Positions 46,602 to 58,240 of a stretch of DNA of 64,000 bases are shown here, piece by piece. The notes beneath the pieces were generated by a model. It worked only from the letters and a program-made list of their open reading frames with translations, had not been told where the DNA came from and did not search any database. The stretch is from positions 298,076,464 through 298,140,463 of the forward strand of contig CM077116.1 of assembly GCA_039619475.1 (NCBI GenBank), written 5' to 3'. The first letter of the stretch is position 1; every line of letters starts with the position of its first letter. The position numbers and the translations under genes are program-made. The stretch comes from Icerya purchasi (taxonomy: Eukaryota > Arthropoda > Insecta > Hemiptera > Monophlebidae).

Positions 46602-47110
46602 AATAACCAGGCGGTCAGAAATGGAGAGGACAAAGGACAGTAGCAATGGGATAACTGAAGGCAATGGGAAGGAAAGAATATAGGTAGCGTTAAAGGGAGT
46701 AGGAAGACCCAAAACTAAAAGTTGGGTGTAAAGAATAGAGCGTTCGTTAGAGAGTGCTGAACATTCGAATAGGATGTGATTTGAATCACAAATACAAGAA
46801 GGCTCAGAAGCGTGAAGAGAGCAGAAAGGAGAAGGGGACAAAGCGAATCGAAAGCGAGAAGAGGGGAGAAGAGAATGATTGATTCTAAGCCTAATTAAGG
46901 AAACAACAGTGGAACGACGACAGATAGGAATAGATTGAAACCAAGGCAGGGAACTAGGAACCGATTGAATAAGACGGTACTGAGAAAAGCGATTTGAGAA
47001 TATAGATGGATACATGTCAGACCAAAGTCTGGAATGATTAGAGCGTGATAGAGAAAGAATGTCTGAGGATGGGAAAGAGTCGAGGAAAGGACCAGTGCGG
47101 GCGGCTGAGC
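46602..47110 (-). pseudogene. I-like LINE ORF2 C-terminal cysteine/histidine tail
   Basis: Third frame of ORF2. It continues from RNase H through SNHSRLWSDMYPS, VPSSLPWFQSIPICRRSTVV and SLLPSSRFRFALSPS. It ends with the C-x-C-x4-H-x4-C-type motif CICDSNHILFECSAL and closes ...ISDRLVI. The same tail is found in at least six other pieces of this window, which makes it a good family marker. Confidence 0.85.
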
Positions 47111-47945
47111 GAGTCAGCTGAGTCATTTCCCACAATATTGGAATGACTAGGGACCCATAGAAAGTCTGTGGAAATGGAGCGGAACGAGAACAAAGAGGAG
47201 ACAAGAGATCGGATAGAGAGGATGATACCGTCAGAAGTACAAGAAGGAGGAGAGGAGATGGCTTGAAGAACGCCTTTGGAATCAGAGACAATCAGGAATT
47301 TGTGAACTCCACTCGTAGAGGATATGAAATGAATTGCACGAAGAATTGAGATCGACTCGGCCGAGAAGATAGAGCAGAAGGAAGGAATTCTGAAGGACTC
47401 AGAGTGTAGGAACGTAGGAGACGTATACGCACCACCCACGCCCCCATCACTCTTGGAGCCATCCGAGAAGATTAAGGCATGGGAAGGAAAAGAAGAGTTC
47501 AGCAGCTGAAAGAATTCGAAGTTGACTACATTGTGAGAGGAACAATTAGCTCGGACTGGAAGAGAGGAGAAATTGATGGGGTGCCATATGCTATTAAAAT
47601 CGAGAGAAAAGTAAGGAAGACTGTTATAAGAAGAAACGTAGGGAGAAAAATTGGAAACACGAGCAGCTATATGCGATAAAATCGGAATTCTATGAGGCGC
47701 CAAGCGCCAGTGATTTTTGATATAAAGATAGGAAGGGATAATATTGGATGACAAAATGGGGAGGCGTTTTATTAAGAATCGATAACCGAGGAGTGAACGA
47801 CGAATGGAAAGAGGTTGAGTGGAAGATTCGGATAGAATCGCAGGAATAGGAGAAGATCTTAAAGCGCCAATGCATAGGCGAAGGCAGGAATTCTGAATTG
47901 CGTCAAGTTTCGAAAGGAGAGACTGGAGGCACTGCCATAAATGAA
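47041..47945 (-). pseudogene. I-like LINE ORF2 continuation, RNase H
   Basis: Second frame of the same ORF2. After the RT thumb (LDAIQNSCLRLCIGALRSSP) it carries an RNase H domain at about 47475-47090. Catalytic positions: LIFSDGSKSDGG (D), FSAESISILRAI (E), LIVSDSKGVLQAI (D), WVPSHSNIVGNDSADSL (H and D). All catalytic residues are present. A second one-base-type shift near 47110 passes the reading into the 46602-47291 frame. RNase H degrades the RNA template during copying and marks the I-like group. Confidence 0.85.
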
Positions 47946-50333
47946 GGAACAATAGTCGAGTTTGGACCGAATAATCGATTTATATAGAATTAATAGAATG
48001 CACGGGTCTTCACCCCATCTGAGCGGTGATAAAGATTTGAGGAGATTAAGTCTTTTGATCGAGGAATTATAGATATAATTAATATGTTCATGAAATGTAA
48101 GGCGACTATTTAAGAAAATACTTAGATAACATATGGAATTAACAGTGGGAATAGGTGTACCAGATACACTGATGTTTATAAAAGCACGATTAAAGGGGCG
48201 GAGAGCAAAAATTATACAGGAAGACTTGGAAGGGGAAAGAGAGAGGTGGAGTGTAGATAGAGCATTGCTAAGATGGGACAATGAATGGTTTAACTCGTTG
48301 GTGGCAGAGGACAGATCATCTGAGGTGGAATAAACTAAAATGTCATCAGCAAAAAGGAGAGAGAAAGAGGGAATAGGAAGCGAAGCAATATCGAAAGAGT
48401 AAATATTAAAAAGAGTGGGGCTAAGGCAGGATCCCTGGGGAAGCCCACGATAGACGCATCTAGAGGTGGAAAGAGAAGGAGAAGATAGATAAAGAGTTCT
48501 ATGTTGAAAGAGGTTGAGTATAAGAGAGATAAAAACCGGTGGGAGATTAAGAGAGAGAAGTTTGGAGCCCAGAGAAGGAAGTTGCACATTGTCGAATGCA
48601 GAGCAGACATCGACAAAAGAAGCGACAGTAAATTTCTTAGAAAAGAATGATTTATAGATATCTGCAAGGAAGGTACTGATGCAATCTACCGGGCCAAGCC
48701 CGGGGCGAAAACCGAACATATTAGAAGGAACTAGATTATTATGCTCAAGCCACCAAACAAGACGGTTGTTTATTAAACCTTCAAAGAGTTTGCGCAGACA
48801 TGAGGCTAGGGAGATAGGACGGAAGGAACACTGACTTTTTTTCGGAATTGGAATGACGATGAAGTCATTCCAAGACTCAGGAGTAAATCCAGAGAGTAGG
48901 AAAGAGTTGAAGATATTCAGAAGGGAGAGCAGCGAGGAAGGAGAGAGTTTTTTAAGAATAGGGAAAGAAAGACCGTCCAAGCCAGGAGCAGAAGGAGAGG
49001 TTTTGTTAAGAACGGACAAGAGTTCCTCGTAGCGAAAAGGGGACGATAGGAAATGAGGTTCTGAGGAATTTGGGAGCGAAGGAATGATCGATTCCTCGAA
49101 AGTGGGGACATACGGAGGAGCAATAGAGTCCAAGGAAGAGTGAAGTTCAGGCAAAGAAGGATGGGAGAAGTGGGGACGCTCAGAAAGAGGAGATCTGAAC
49201 GCTTTTGCCATTTTCCATATCTTAGAGAGAGGCGTATCTCTAGAGAAAGATGAACAAAATGATTTCCAAGAGTTCCTCTTGGCAGATTTTGAAATGTACC
49301 GAGCTTTTGCGTTGGCTTCTTTGTGAGCTAAAATGTTGGATATTGAGGAACAAGAACGAAAGGACTTGAAGGTAGCGGTGCTTCTTTGGAAGGCAACTTT
49401 ACACTCTTCATTCCACCAAAGAGAGGAGGCACAAGAGGAAGAACGACCGCGCGAAAAGGAAGAAGGAGGGGAGGAAGCGGAAAGAGCAGAATATAGAGAT
49501 TGAATGAAGAAGTTGTACTGGGATGACGGGTCGGGAAAATCCAGAATAAGGGGAAGTGAGGAATCCACCAAAGATCGGAATTTAGTCCAATCTGTTTTGG
49601 AGAGAAGCCAGTGAGGAGCGTGCAAGGGCCTGAAAGGTTTAGAAGGAAGAGCGTTGTTGAGAGTTAGGAGAATGGGGAGATGATCATTACCAAAAGTGCC
49701 GTCGAGAGTTCTCCAGGAGCTTACAAGACCAAGATTCGGAGATGAAAACGAGAGGTCGATTGCACTAGAAGAAGATGGATGTTTGAAGAAAGTAGGAGAA
49801 CGATCGTTGTGGAGAAAAAGATTATGGTTTAGGATGAGATTTTCCAGAGTCACACCGTTAGGATTGCGCCCTGTGCAGCCCCACATAGGAGAGTGCGCAT
49901 TCCAGTCTCCACCAATAATAAATGGATCAGATAGGGATGAAAGGAATGAAGACAAAGGAAGACTAGAGACGCTGGAGTTGGGAGGGATGTACACGCAAGC
50001 AATATGTAAAGGATTCGGGAGAAGATTTTCAAGTGAAATGTGAATCATGTTAGGGTGGTTGGGAAGGGGCGGAGGAAGAAATGGGATATTGTGGGTGTGA
50101 TAGGATAGATCGTGTCTAATTAAAATCGCAACGCCACCATACCCATCCATACGGTCAGATCGAACTAGAGAATAACCTTTGAAATCAAGAGATGAGGAGG
50201 ATTTAAGCCAAGTTTCAGATAACAGCGCTACATGGATATTGTAGAAGTCTAATAGACATTCTACACTTAGTTTATTAGCTCGTAAGCTGCGGCAATTCCA
50301 TTGAAGGATGTTTAAGGCGCAAGACCGCGACAT
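47859..50333 (-). CDS. I-like LINE ORF2, endonuclease and reverse transcriptase
   Basis: 824 codons uninterrupted. Endonuclease, residues 1 to about 230: LNILQWNCRSLRANK, VALLSETWLK (E), GGDWNAHSPMWG (D, N), SAIDLSFSSP and GNDHLPILL (DH). Reverse transcriptase, about 420-760: GLDGLSFPILKKLSP, FRPISLASCLRKLFEGLI, MFGFRPGLGPVDCI, ASFVDVCSAFDNV (motif A, near 574), GLPQGSCLSPTLFNIY (motif B), LLFADDILVY (motif C, FADD near 663) and CYLSIFLNSRLTF. The last roughly 25 residues are out of frame: a shift near 47930 moves the true continuation (LLSKLDAIQNSCLRLCIGAL) into the frame of the 47041-47952 segment. The protein would nick DNA and reverse-transcribe the element. Confidence 0.9.
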   Translation of the reverse strand: MSRSCALNILQWNCRSLRANKLSVECLLDFYNIHVALLSETWLKSSSSLDFKGYSLVRSDRMDGYGGVAILIRHDLSYHTHNIPFLPPPLPNHPNMIHISLENLLPNPLHIACVYIPPNSSVSSLPLSSFLSSLSDPFIIGGDWNAHSPMWGCTGRNPNGVTLENLILNHNLFLHNDRSPTFFKHPSSSSAIDLSFSSPNLGLVSSWRTLDGTFGNDHLPILLTLNNALPSKPFRPLHAPHWLLSKTDWTKFRSLVDSSLPLILDFPDPSSQYNFFIQSLYSALSASSPPSSFSRGRSSSCASSLWWNEECKVAFQRSTATFKSFRSCSSISNILAHKEANAKARYISKSAKRNSWKSFCSSFSRDTPLSKIWKMAKAFRSPLSERPHFSHPSLPELHSSLDSIAPPYVPTFEESIIPSLPNSSEPHFLSSPFRYEELLSVLNKTSPSAPGLDGLSFPILKKLSPSSLLSLLNIFNSFLLSGFTPESWNDFIVIPIPKKSQCSFRPISLASCLRKLFEGLINNRLVWWLEHNNLVPSNMFGFRPGLGPVDCISTFLADIYKSFFSKKFTVASFVDVCSAFDNVQLPSLGSKLLSLNLPPVFISLILNLFQHRTLYLSSPSLSTSRCVYRGLPQGSCLSPTLFNIYSFDIASLPIPSFSLLFADDILVYSTSDDLSSATNELNHSLSHLSNALSTLHLSLSPSKSSCIIFALRPFNRAFINISVSGTPIPTVNSICYLSIFLNSRLTFHEHINYIYNSSIKRLNLLKSLSPLRWGEDPCILLILYKSIIRSKLDYCSFIYGSASSLSFRNLTQFRIPAFAYALAL

Positions 50334-50400
50334 TCTAGTTAAAAGGAGAAGAGGAATTAAAAGAATGATAAAAAGTAGCGGGAGAAGATAGAGCTGAAAT

Positions 50401-51289
50401 TGAAGTAATGTTTATAAAATAATTGATGAGATGGAAGAAGTTTAGAAAGCTTCCGGTAATAATAAAAGCATAAATACTGGAAAACCGCACTATTCAAAAA
50501 CAGATTTGAACGTTGAAAAGTACGGATGTTGGCATATCGTAACACAAGATGTGAAAAATTCGGTCGGGGCATATTTTGTTTTCAACTTTCTTCAATCGAT
50601 TAGTGGGAATTAGAGAAAAAACGATACGTGCGATGTGTGCTGTAGACGAGGAAACTTGAAACATCTGGTATATTAGAACTACAAGAAACAAATTAAAAAC
50701 AAGGTATACGTATAAACCAGTGAGAAACCCGTCTCTAGTGCTTCATGCGTTGTATAAGTTTATTAAAGTTGCAGGTGCGACAGATGTAAGTCTGTGAAAT
50801 TATCGTTGTAATTAATTATTATTAAAGAAAAAATAAAAGGGGATATTATTACTTGGCGCTACTATCGATTTACGGAGAGTTTACGAGCGCATTTCACAAC
50901 TTCCAGCTGTGAACTACGTTCATTGATCGGCAAATGATTTAATAAATTTCTCAGTCGGCAAATAAGTTGACAGCAGATGCCGAACGATGTAATAAAATAA
51001 TGTTTAGTTGAAACAGATCACTTTGGAAGTTTTATTTGTTGTGAATTTTTTGTTTTTTTTTATTTTTAATGACAAAAGCGTAAAAACGCAGATCTGCTTT
51101 TACGAAATTTTAGAGAATATTGGCAATTTTTCGGTTACCTGAACAACTTTATTTTTCAAAACTTCTATTTAATATTTTAAAGATCGCGTTATACGATATT
51201 ATTCAAATGTTTAAAACTCTGTTACTTCTATTACTTTCAATATAATTTTCAATGCTTGCAAGAATTTGATCACTTTACGAATTTCGTAC
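50401..51289. other. Intergenic, no gene seen
   Basis: AT-rich flank between two members of the I-like family in opposite orientations. Minus frames at 50357-50691 are unmatched. Confidence 0.5.
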
Positions 51290-51909
51290 ATATATATCGG
51301 GCATCTGCGGTAATGAAGCGGCGGACTCATTGGCTCGGGCTGCTGCCTATTCTCACTTCTTTTTTAAAAAAGTCCCTTCGTCCAATATCCTTCCTCTGTG
51401 CAAAGATTTTCATCGTAGGTTTTGGTCGGATATGTACGTTTCCTCTTTCTCTAACAATCGTTCTTTCTATCTATCTGTCCAACCTAGTCTTCCTGCCAAT
51501 CCGTGGTTCTCTTTGTTTCCTTCACTTCGTCGTTCTGTTGTTGTCTCCGTTATTCCCTTACGCTCTTATTATCTTCCTCCCGTTTTCGTTTTTCGTTGGT
51601 TGTCTCTCCATATTGTCCTCTCCACTCGAACGAAGAGCATGTTTGCGATGCGGACCATGTGTTCTTTGAGTGTTCATCTTTTTCTGCTGAGTGCTCGGCT
51701 CTCTACTTTAGTTTGCTGGGACTTGGTCTTCCTACTCCGTACTGCGCCTCTTATGTTCTATCTCTTCCCTCTCCACAAATTGTTCCTATTATTTGTTCCT
51801 TTCTCCTAACAATATCTGATCGTATCAGGATATAAGTGATTCCTTCCTATTCTAATTGTTTCTGGGTAAAGGTCCCTGGTTGACAAGCCCAAAAAAAAAA
51901 AAAAAAAAC
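51290..51909 (+). pseudogene. I-like LINE 3' tail with poly(A)
   Basis: The plus strand begins at the RNase H end (ICGNEAADSLARAAAYSHFF) and continues RRFWSDMYVSSFSNNRSFYL, VQPSLPANPWFSLFPSLRRS and a SSRFRFSLVVSPY segment in a shifted frame. Then come CDADHVFFECSSF and ISDRIRI. The roughly 50-bp 3' UTR CTAATTGTTTCTGGGTAAAG, TCCCTGGTTGACAAGCCC ends in an A19 run. Two or three frameshifts. Same family as 46.5-50.3 kb, heavily 5'-truncated. Confidence 0.85.
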
Positions 51910-52483
51910 ATATAATGACGTCCGGAATAATCCTGATAAGATGGCTCAGAAATGACGAATGCATCAAAATGTGCAATAATTCTGGAGCGGTTTCGCTTAC
52001 GAGTATAAATTCGAAATGTTGCACCGATTAAAACTTTCCTCAAGACAAACTTTAGAGTTAACTAATGGCAAGAATAGGCGGAATTACCGTAAAAATCATT
52101 TAGAAATTCGTAATTCGCAGCTGCATTAAACGCGAAATTTGAAATGTGCAGAAAAAAAAAAATCAAACAAACAAAATAAAAAAATTACCGATGAAGAATT
52201 TAACACCGTTAAACTTTGCGCCTCGGTTGTCGCTTTCGTCGTGTCTGTCGATAGTGCGCATTCCTGCGTTCATCTGAATCGGGTAAGATCTTTCCGTTTA
52301 CAATAATTCCGAGATATCTCTGGTATTAATCGGTGTTTATATTTACTATCTCTGCTACCTTTTTTTGTTTTCAGCGATCTTATTTTTCTTTTGATACTGC
52401 GCAATTCTTTCTATTATTTATTTCTTTTTTTTATCCCCCCCGCCCCGCCGCGCTTTTTCTTGCAATTCTGGCTTGCCACTTTA
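51910..52483. other. Flank and possible leader of the 52.5-58.2 kb LINE
   Basis: Sequence just upstream of ORF1. From about 52190 GC content rises and the strand becomes pyrimidine rich, consistent with a LINE 5' UTR. The element's true 5' end could not be placed. Confidence 0.4.
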
Positions 52484-53580
52484 ATGAGTGCTACACAGGC
52501 GGTTGGGGGTAGCCCAGGGGCCGCCGCCACTAATAATAAATCAACTAAAGCCTCCTCGACGCGAAAGAATAGTTTACCGCCCGTTGTTGCTAACGACAAC
52601 AACAACAAACGCAAAACTTCAGAACCGTTATCTCTGTTATCAGCAGCTGTAGCCGAAAAAGAAATTAAACTAATAATATCTAACGAGCCTAATTTAACAA
52701 ATACTTTTTCAGAAAACATTCAGATTAATTTATTTCCTTCCAATCGTGCAGGTCCGTTCTACGTATTAATTGAAAGTATTGACAAAAACATTACAGGTTT
52801 ACACCCTTTAGCCATTGCTGAGCGAATTTCTACAAACACCTATGGAATTAAAGAATTTACTTCAGCGGGTAGACATAGGCTTCGATTAGAATTTAATTCT
52901 TTATTATCCGCAAACTCGTTTCTCCTTTCGCCGTTACTTCAGGAAAATACACATAATTTAACACATCGATTCGGAGTAATTACAAATATCGACACAAACA
53001 TGACGGATGAAGACATTATTGAACGATTGGAATCTTCTTGTACTATTAACGGCATTAAACGTATCAAAAAAAAAAAAAAAAAAAAAAAAAGTTTCCGATC
53101 AGTTAATACCTCTGCCCTCAATTGAAATCAAATTTCAAGTTTCTGCTTTACCTGAGCACGTATACGTGTCTATAGAATGAAATTTAACGTTGAACCGTGT
53201 ATCCGCAGGCCCATGTTATGTTATAATTGTCTTCGCTGTGGACACTCTAAAAACATATTCACAAGTAAATTTAGGTGCGCTGGATGAACTGAAAATCACG
53301 ATACCAATCTTTGCCCAACTAACCCGTCATTTTCTATATGTGTTTCGTGTCATGGAGATCATTTAGCAACTGACCGCTCCTGTCCCGAATATTCTGATCA
53401 ACTACATATCAAACAACTTATGATTCATGAAAATGTTTCCTACAGAGAAGCTGTAGAAATCAAAAAATCTAGAACCGTTACAAAAGCTCAAAGTTACAGT
53501 TCGGCAATCACCGATAACGTTCCAATTCTTATTCATCCGACTCATAATCCTGATACGCGGAATGCGTATCACGTGAATTA
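52484..53580 (+). pseudogene. I-like LINE ORF1 (gag-like, zinc knuckles)
   Basis: Met at 52484 starts a frame beginning MSATQAVGGSPGAAAT, with a Ser/Lys/Asn-rich N-terminus, then a globular part (GPFYVLIESIDKN, TYGIKEFTSAGRHRLRLEFN). Such ORF1 proteins bind the element's RNA in cytoplasmic particles. An A25 run at 53068-53092 disrupts the frame in a lysine stretch. Beyond it, other frames give SIEIKFQVSALPEHVYVS, then the nucleic-acid-binding knuckles PMLCYNCLRCGHSKN and ICVSCHGDHLATDRSCPEY, and REAVEIKKSRT. The ORF1 tail continues degenerately to about 54130. Confidence 0.75.
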
Positions 53581-54130
53581 AAACATGTACCTACAGCTAA
53601 ACCTCCTTCATTTCCGTATATTAAGGCTACTCATCCTTTCACCGGAATCAGGAAGTCTTCTTCCCGACCTATTCTTCAGGATTCCAATAATTATAACATC
53701 TCTTCATCTAATAGTAATTGTGATCTCTCAAATAAAGTTTGCGATACGGGTTCTCCTACGAGCAATCAAAGCAATATTAACAGGGTTCAATATTTATTCC
53801 AGTCTATCCGCCCTTCTACATGAAGAAAATATTATTATCTCCGATCCCTCCGAAATAAACTCTTGTATTGATCTTCTCCTTACACATCTTAGAAAAGTAA
53901 ATAAACCCTTTGATGATAATCAACTGACCTCTGCCCTGTGGACTCAACAGTCGTATAACTCCTTCATTACTAAGTATCTTAACGTATTTAAATTTTTAAA
54001 AATTCATACTTTTGTTAATAAATCTACATCCTCTTTCTGTTTCCACTTTTATACCATTACTACTAAGTATGCGAAATGGTTTTGGTATTTTAATCGCTTA
54101 AGTCAATTATTTTTTGTATTTCACTATTAA

Positions 54131-54826
54131 ACTGAACACAAGGGGATTTCTAATGTAATTTTTTCCTTCTCTACTATTTCCGTAAAGATAAAATTATTAT
54201 TTTCTTTCACTTTTGCTAGCTGTTTCTTCTGGAAACTTCCTTTTAATGGTATAGTGCGGGATAAACAGGAGCAGTTCTTCTTTACTTTCTTTTACCATTC
54301 GCTCTCTATACTTCCTTTAATTAGGATAGCTGGTGGTAGAGGGCGATGGCTTATAGCACTATTTTTTAACATAGCCAGGTTGGCGAGGATTTTATTATTG
54401 TACATTTATTATTTTCTCTTCATCGTTATGACGATGTCAGTGAATACTTTAAGTAGAAATAGACAACGTTCTATTATTTTCCATTCGACTTTTTGTACAC
54501 TGCCTGTTAATAGGTTAGTGAGTTGGAAATAATGGCAGTTTTTCTTAAATGACTCAGCCCGTCCCCTCTCAATACTTCCTTTAATTAGGCTAGCTGTAAA
54601 GCAGACGGCGATGGTTTACTTTACTATTTTTTATTTTTAATCATATTATTCCGCAGGGACTTCTTTCTATCCTTCTGAACTTCATAAGTGGAAAATTTCC
54701 ATGTTTCTCTTTTTTCTTCTTCTTTTCTTCCTTTTCATTTCGTTTGTCTATTTTTGTTTTTCTTCCCTAGTTTCTCATTTTTTCCCTTCCTCGCTCCTTT
54801 CCTCTTATTTTCTCATTCTTTCTTCT
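54131..54826. other. Inter-ORF region of the degenerate I-like LINE
   Basis: No coding motif; strongly pyrimidine rich towards 54827. A repeated word (ATACTTCCTTTAATTAGG with AGCTGGTGG / AGCTGTAAAG following) occurs at 54309 and 54580, pointing to an internal duplication of about 270 bp. Confidence 0.45.
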
Positions 54827-57800
54827 ATGCCCATTCATTGTGCTCTTGAATCTTACGAGATTTTACACTGGAACTGCCGCAGCTTGAGAGCTAATAAAAA
54901 TATATTAGAGCACCTTTTGCAACACTACAAAATTAGCATCGCCCTTCTTTCAGAAACCTGGCTTAAAAACTCCATTGATATCTCCATCAAAGGCTTTAAT
55001 ATAGTTAGGTCAGACCGAATTGATGGGTACGGATGATCAGCAATTTTAATTAGAAATGGTATTCCTTTTTATTCCCATGATATTGTTTCTTCTCTCCCAT
55101 CTGATCCATCTAATTCTAACTTTGTTCACCAGTTCCTACCAAATATGCTCACTCCTTACACCTTATATCTGCTTACATTCCTCCTAATTATAATCTTTAA
55201 ATTTTTCCATTATCTTGTTTTTTTGTACTCCCTTCCACATTCTTTTACAGTTGGAGCAGATTGGAATGCTCACGCTCCTCTTTGAGGTTGCTCTTCTAGT
55301 AACTTGAATGGCCTGGTCATTGAAGATATAATTGCCGACTTAAATGTTGCACTCTTAAACGACCTTTCCCTCACTTATTTTAAAAATCACTAACTTTCAC
55401 TTCTTCTCCCAACATTGGCCTTAATTCATCCCGGAGGACCTTGAACAACACTTTTGGCAGCGATCATGTTCCTATACTTTTATCCCTCAATAATTTTCCT
55501 TTACCTCTATCCCACAAACCCTTTCATGCTTGTCGTTGGGATCTTAACAAAACCAACTGGCTCAAATTTCGTAACACATTGGACTCCGCTCTTTCAAGTA
55601 TTCTGACAAATATAGATTGTGTTCAGTCTTATAACGCATTTACACAGTTAATTAATTCAAGTTTGTCCTTCTTTTCTCCACCAATCAAATTTCTTAAAAA
55701 TCCTAAGCACGTCACTGCTTTATCAATATGGTGCAATAGTGAATACAAAGCCGCATATGTTGCTAGTATATCTGCTTTTAAAACTTTCCAAGCTTGTCCT
55801 TCAATCTTTAATTATCTAATCTATAAACAGATGAATTCGAAGGCAGATTTGTTTTCAAATCAGCCAAAAAAGATTCCTGGAAAAAATTTTGTTCCTCTTT
55901 CTCTCGTAACACACCCTTTTTGCAAGTCTGGAGAATGACTAGAGCTTTTAAAGTCTTCCGTTCTCACCATCCTACATCTACGAATATTCCTGTGCAATAG
56001 TTAATTCCTTTTCTGGACTCTATTTCGCCTTCTTATGTATCTAGCTCTGAAGTACTTTTCTCTTCTTTATTTTCCAATGACCCCTTTCCTCATTTCCTTA
56101 TTTTACCCTTCAACATTAACGACTTGCGTTATTCATTAAACAATGCTGATGATTCTTCCGCAGGGTTAGACGGTATACCTTAGCGCATTCTTAAAAATGA
56201 TTTATCCAACCAATTTCTTCTATCCCGATATTTTTAATTCTATTTTATCCACTGGCTTTCTTCTTCCCCCTTGGAACTCCTTTGTGATTATTCCAGTCCC
56301 TAAAAAAGATCCTTCTCTTCCTTCCGTACAATATCTCTTGATTTGTGTTTAAGGAAACTTTTCGAAAGTATCCTAAACAGACGTCTTATTTGATGGTTGG
56401 AAAATAACGATTTAGTACCTACTAATATGTTTGGTTTCCGTCGTGGCCTTGGTCTCTCCGATTGAATTAGTCTCTTTATTTCGGACATTTATGATTCTTA
56501 AATAAAAATTATACTCTAGCTAGATTTCTTGATATTTCCGATGCTTTTAATAATGTTCATCTTCTGACCGTACAAAATAAAATGCTTTCCATTAAGCTTC
56601 CATACCAATTTATTTTAGTTGTTATTCGGCTTTTCCAAAATCGTACGATTCATCTTTTTACTTTCTGGTTCTACTTTCAGAACTGTATACTATGCTCTTC
56701 CACAGGACTCCTGTTTAAGTCCTACACGTTTCAATATATATATATATATATTCATAATATAGCCTCCCTGCCAATAGAGTCGTTTTCCCTTTTCTTTGCT
56801 GATGATATCCCTTTACATTATACTTCTTACGATCTTACCTCTGCAAACGAAGAAATGAATAATTCCTTGTCAAGATTAAATAGCTCGCTCTCAAATTTAC
56901 CCCTTTTTATTTCACCGTCTAAATCCGCTTGTATTAATTTTACTTATCGACCTATTAACGCTTCTTTAGTAAACTCTTCTGTAAATAAAATTCCTATTTC
57001 CTTAGTTAATAATTTTTGTTATCTTGGTCTGTTCCTAAATAGTCGCCTCTTCTTTTTCGAACACATTAACTATCTTCACGTGTCGGTAAATAAAAGACTA
57101 AATCTCTTTAAATCTATTCCATCAACAAGGTGGTGGAGAGGAGATCGTAGTACCTTAATTGTCCTTTATAAATCTATAGTTCGTTCCAAACTGGATTATT
57201 GTTCGTTTATCTGTAGTAACTCCTCCAGATCTCTCCTTTCTAAACTGGACCGAGTCCAGAATTGCATCCTTCGTTTATGTCTAGGTGCCCTTAAATCAAC
57301 TCCCATTCGTGCAATACATGCTGAATATAAAGTTCCCCCTTTACCAATTCGTCGATCTTACTTGGGTCATCGCTTCTTTTTAAAGCGTCTTCCAATTTCT
57401 TCTTAAAAATTTATTTCGTCCTACTTTACCGTACTTCAAAATTGGCGATTCACTTTCAAAAATTAATAAATGTCTAATCATCTCTGATGCTAAGAGTGTT
57501 TTACAAACTATCCCATCTGTTTTTCCTTATCCTTCTTGTAATCCTGTCATTCTTCGTATTCGATTATCCATAACCTTTTCGAAACTTACGACATTCAGAT
57601 TGAGTTCCTTTGGATTCTAGGCCATATAGAAGGAAATGAAAGAGTTGATTAGTTGTCCCGAGGTGCAGCTGTTAATGGACTCCTCATTTATAAGGTCACT
57701 GCTAATAATTTACTTGCATCGTCTAGAAAATTCTATTATAGGTTTCGGTCAGATTCATATCCTTCCTTCTTTTCTAACCAATTTTTTTTTTTTTACTATT

Positions 57801-58150
57801 CAGCCGTATCTTCCAGTTAATTCTTGGTTTCATAAATTTCCGTCTTTGCAGCGCTATATTATTTCCTCTTTATGTCGGTTGCTTTTTGATCATAGCTTGC
57901 TCCCTTCATCTCACTATATCGAGTTTCACTTTCAGACTCTCCTTATTGTCCGCTACATCCTCCCAATGATGTCCACGAATGTAATTCTAACCGCATCCTT
58001 TTCGAATGCTCCACTCTGTCGTCTGAACGTTCACTTCTCTACTCTCTATAATAGTGCTGCATCTGTTCTCTCCTTTCCTTCGCTATTTGTTGTCGCTCTC
58101 CTTGTTTCCTTCCTTTGATGATATAGCTGACCGCATACTAATCTAAATAA
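54827..58150 (+). pseudogene. I-like LINE ORF2, degenerate
   Basis: Met at 54827 matches the start context of the better copy: ILHWNCRSLRANKNI, IALLSETWLKNSID, IVRSDRIDGYG, then a stop. Later pieces: NTFGSDHVPILLSL (endonuclease end, 55441), GFRRGLGLSD-like block (about 56430), LFFADDIPLHYTS (RT motif C, about 56800), YLGLFLNSRLFFFEHI, and SVNKRLNLFKSIPSTRWW. Then come IVRSKLDYCSFICSNS and LDRVQNCILRLCLGALKSTP, with ILGHIEGNERVD (RNase H end, about 57610) and tail pieces to 58118. At least a dozen stops and frameshifts. Confidence 0.8.
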
Positions 58151-58240
58151 TTAATTTAGCGTTACTTTTTTTTCTTGTCAAACATGGGTCAATGCTCTTT
58201 GTCAGCGAGCCCTCCACCAAAAAAACACAAAAAAATTTGC

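Larger units (their letters stand above)
46516..50400 (-). mobile_element. I-like LINE, nearly intact ORF2 copy
   Basis: A minus-strand element whose poly(A) is the T-run at 46519-46540 and whose ORF2 begins at 50333. Upstream of ORF2 only about 60 bp of pyrimidine-rich leader is recognisable, so ORF1 is missing: a 5'-truncated insertion. The domain order endonuclease, RT, RNase H, cysteine tail indicates the I group of the Jockey superfamily. It is the best-preserved member of the family repeated through 46-63 kb. Confidence 0.85.
52484..58240 (+). mobile_element. I-like LINE, degenerate copy retaining ORF1
   Basis: The only copy of the family here with a recognisable ORF1 (gag-like) followed by ORF2. 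Order: gag N-terminal part, zinc knuckles, ORF2 start at 54827, endonuclease, RT, fragmentary RNase H, cysteine tail. The 3' end is ...ATGGGTCAATGCTCTTTGTC, AGCGAGCCC then an A-rich stretch at about 58220-58238, parallel to the GGGTAAAGGTCCCTGGTTGACAAGCCC end of the 51.3-51.9 kb copy. Many stops and frameshifts; non-functional. Confidence 0.8.
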
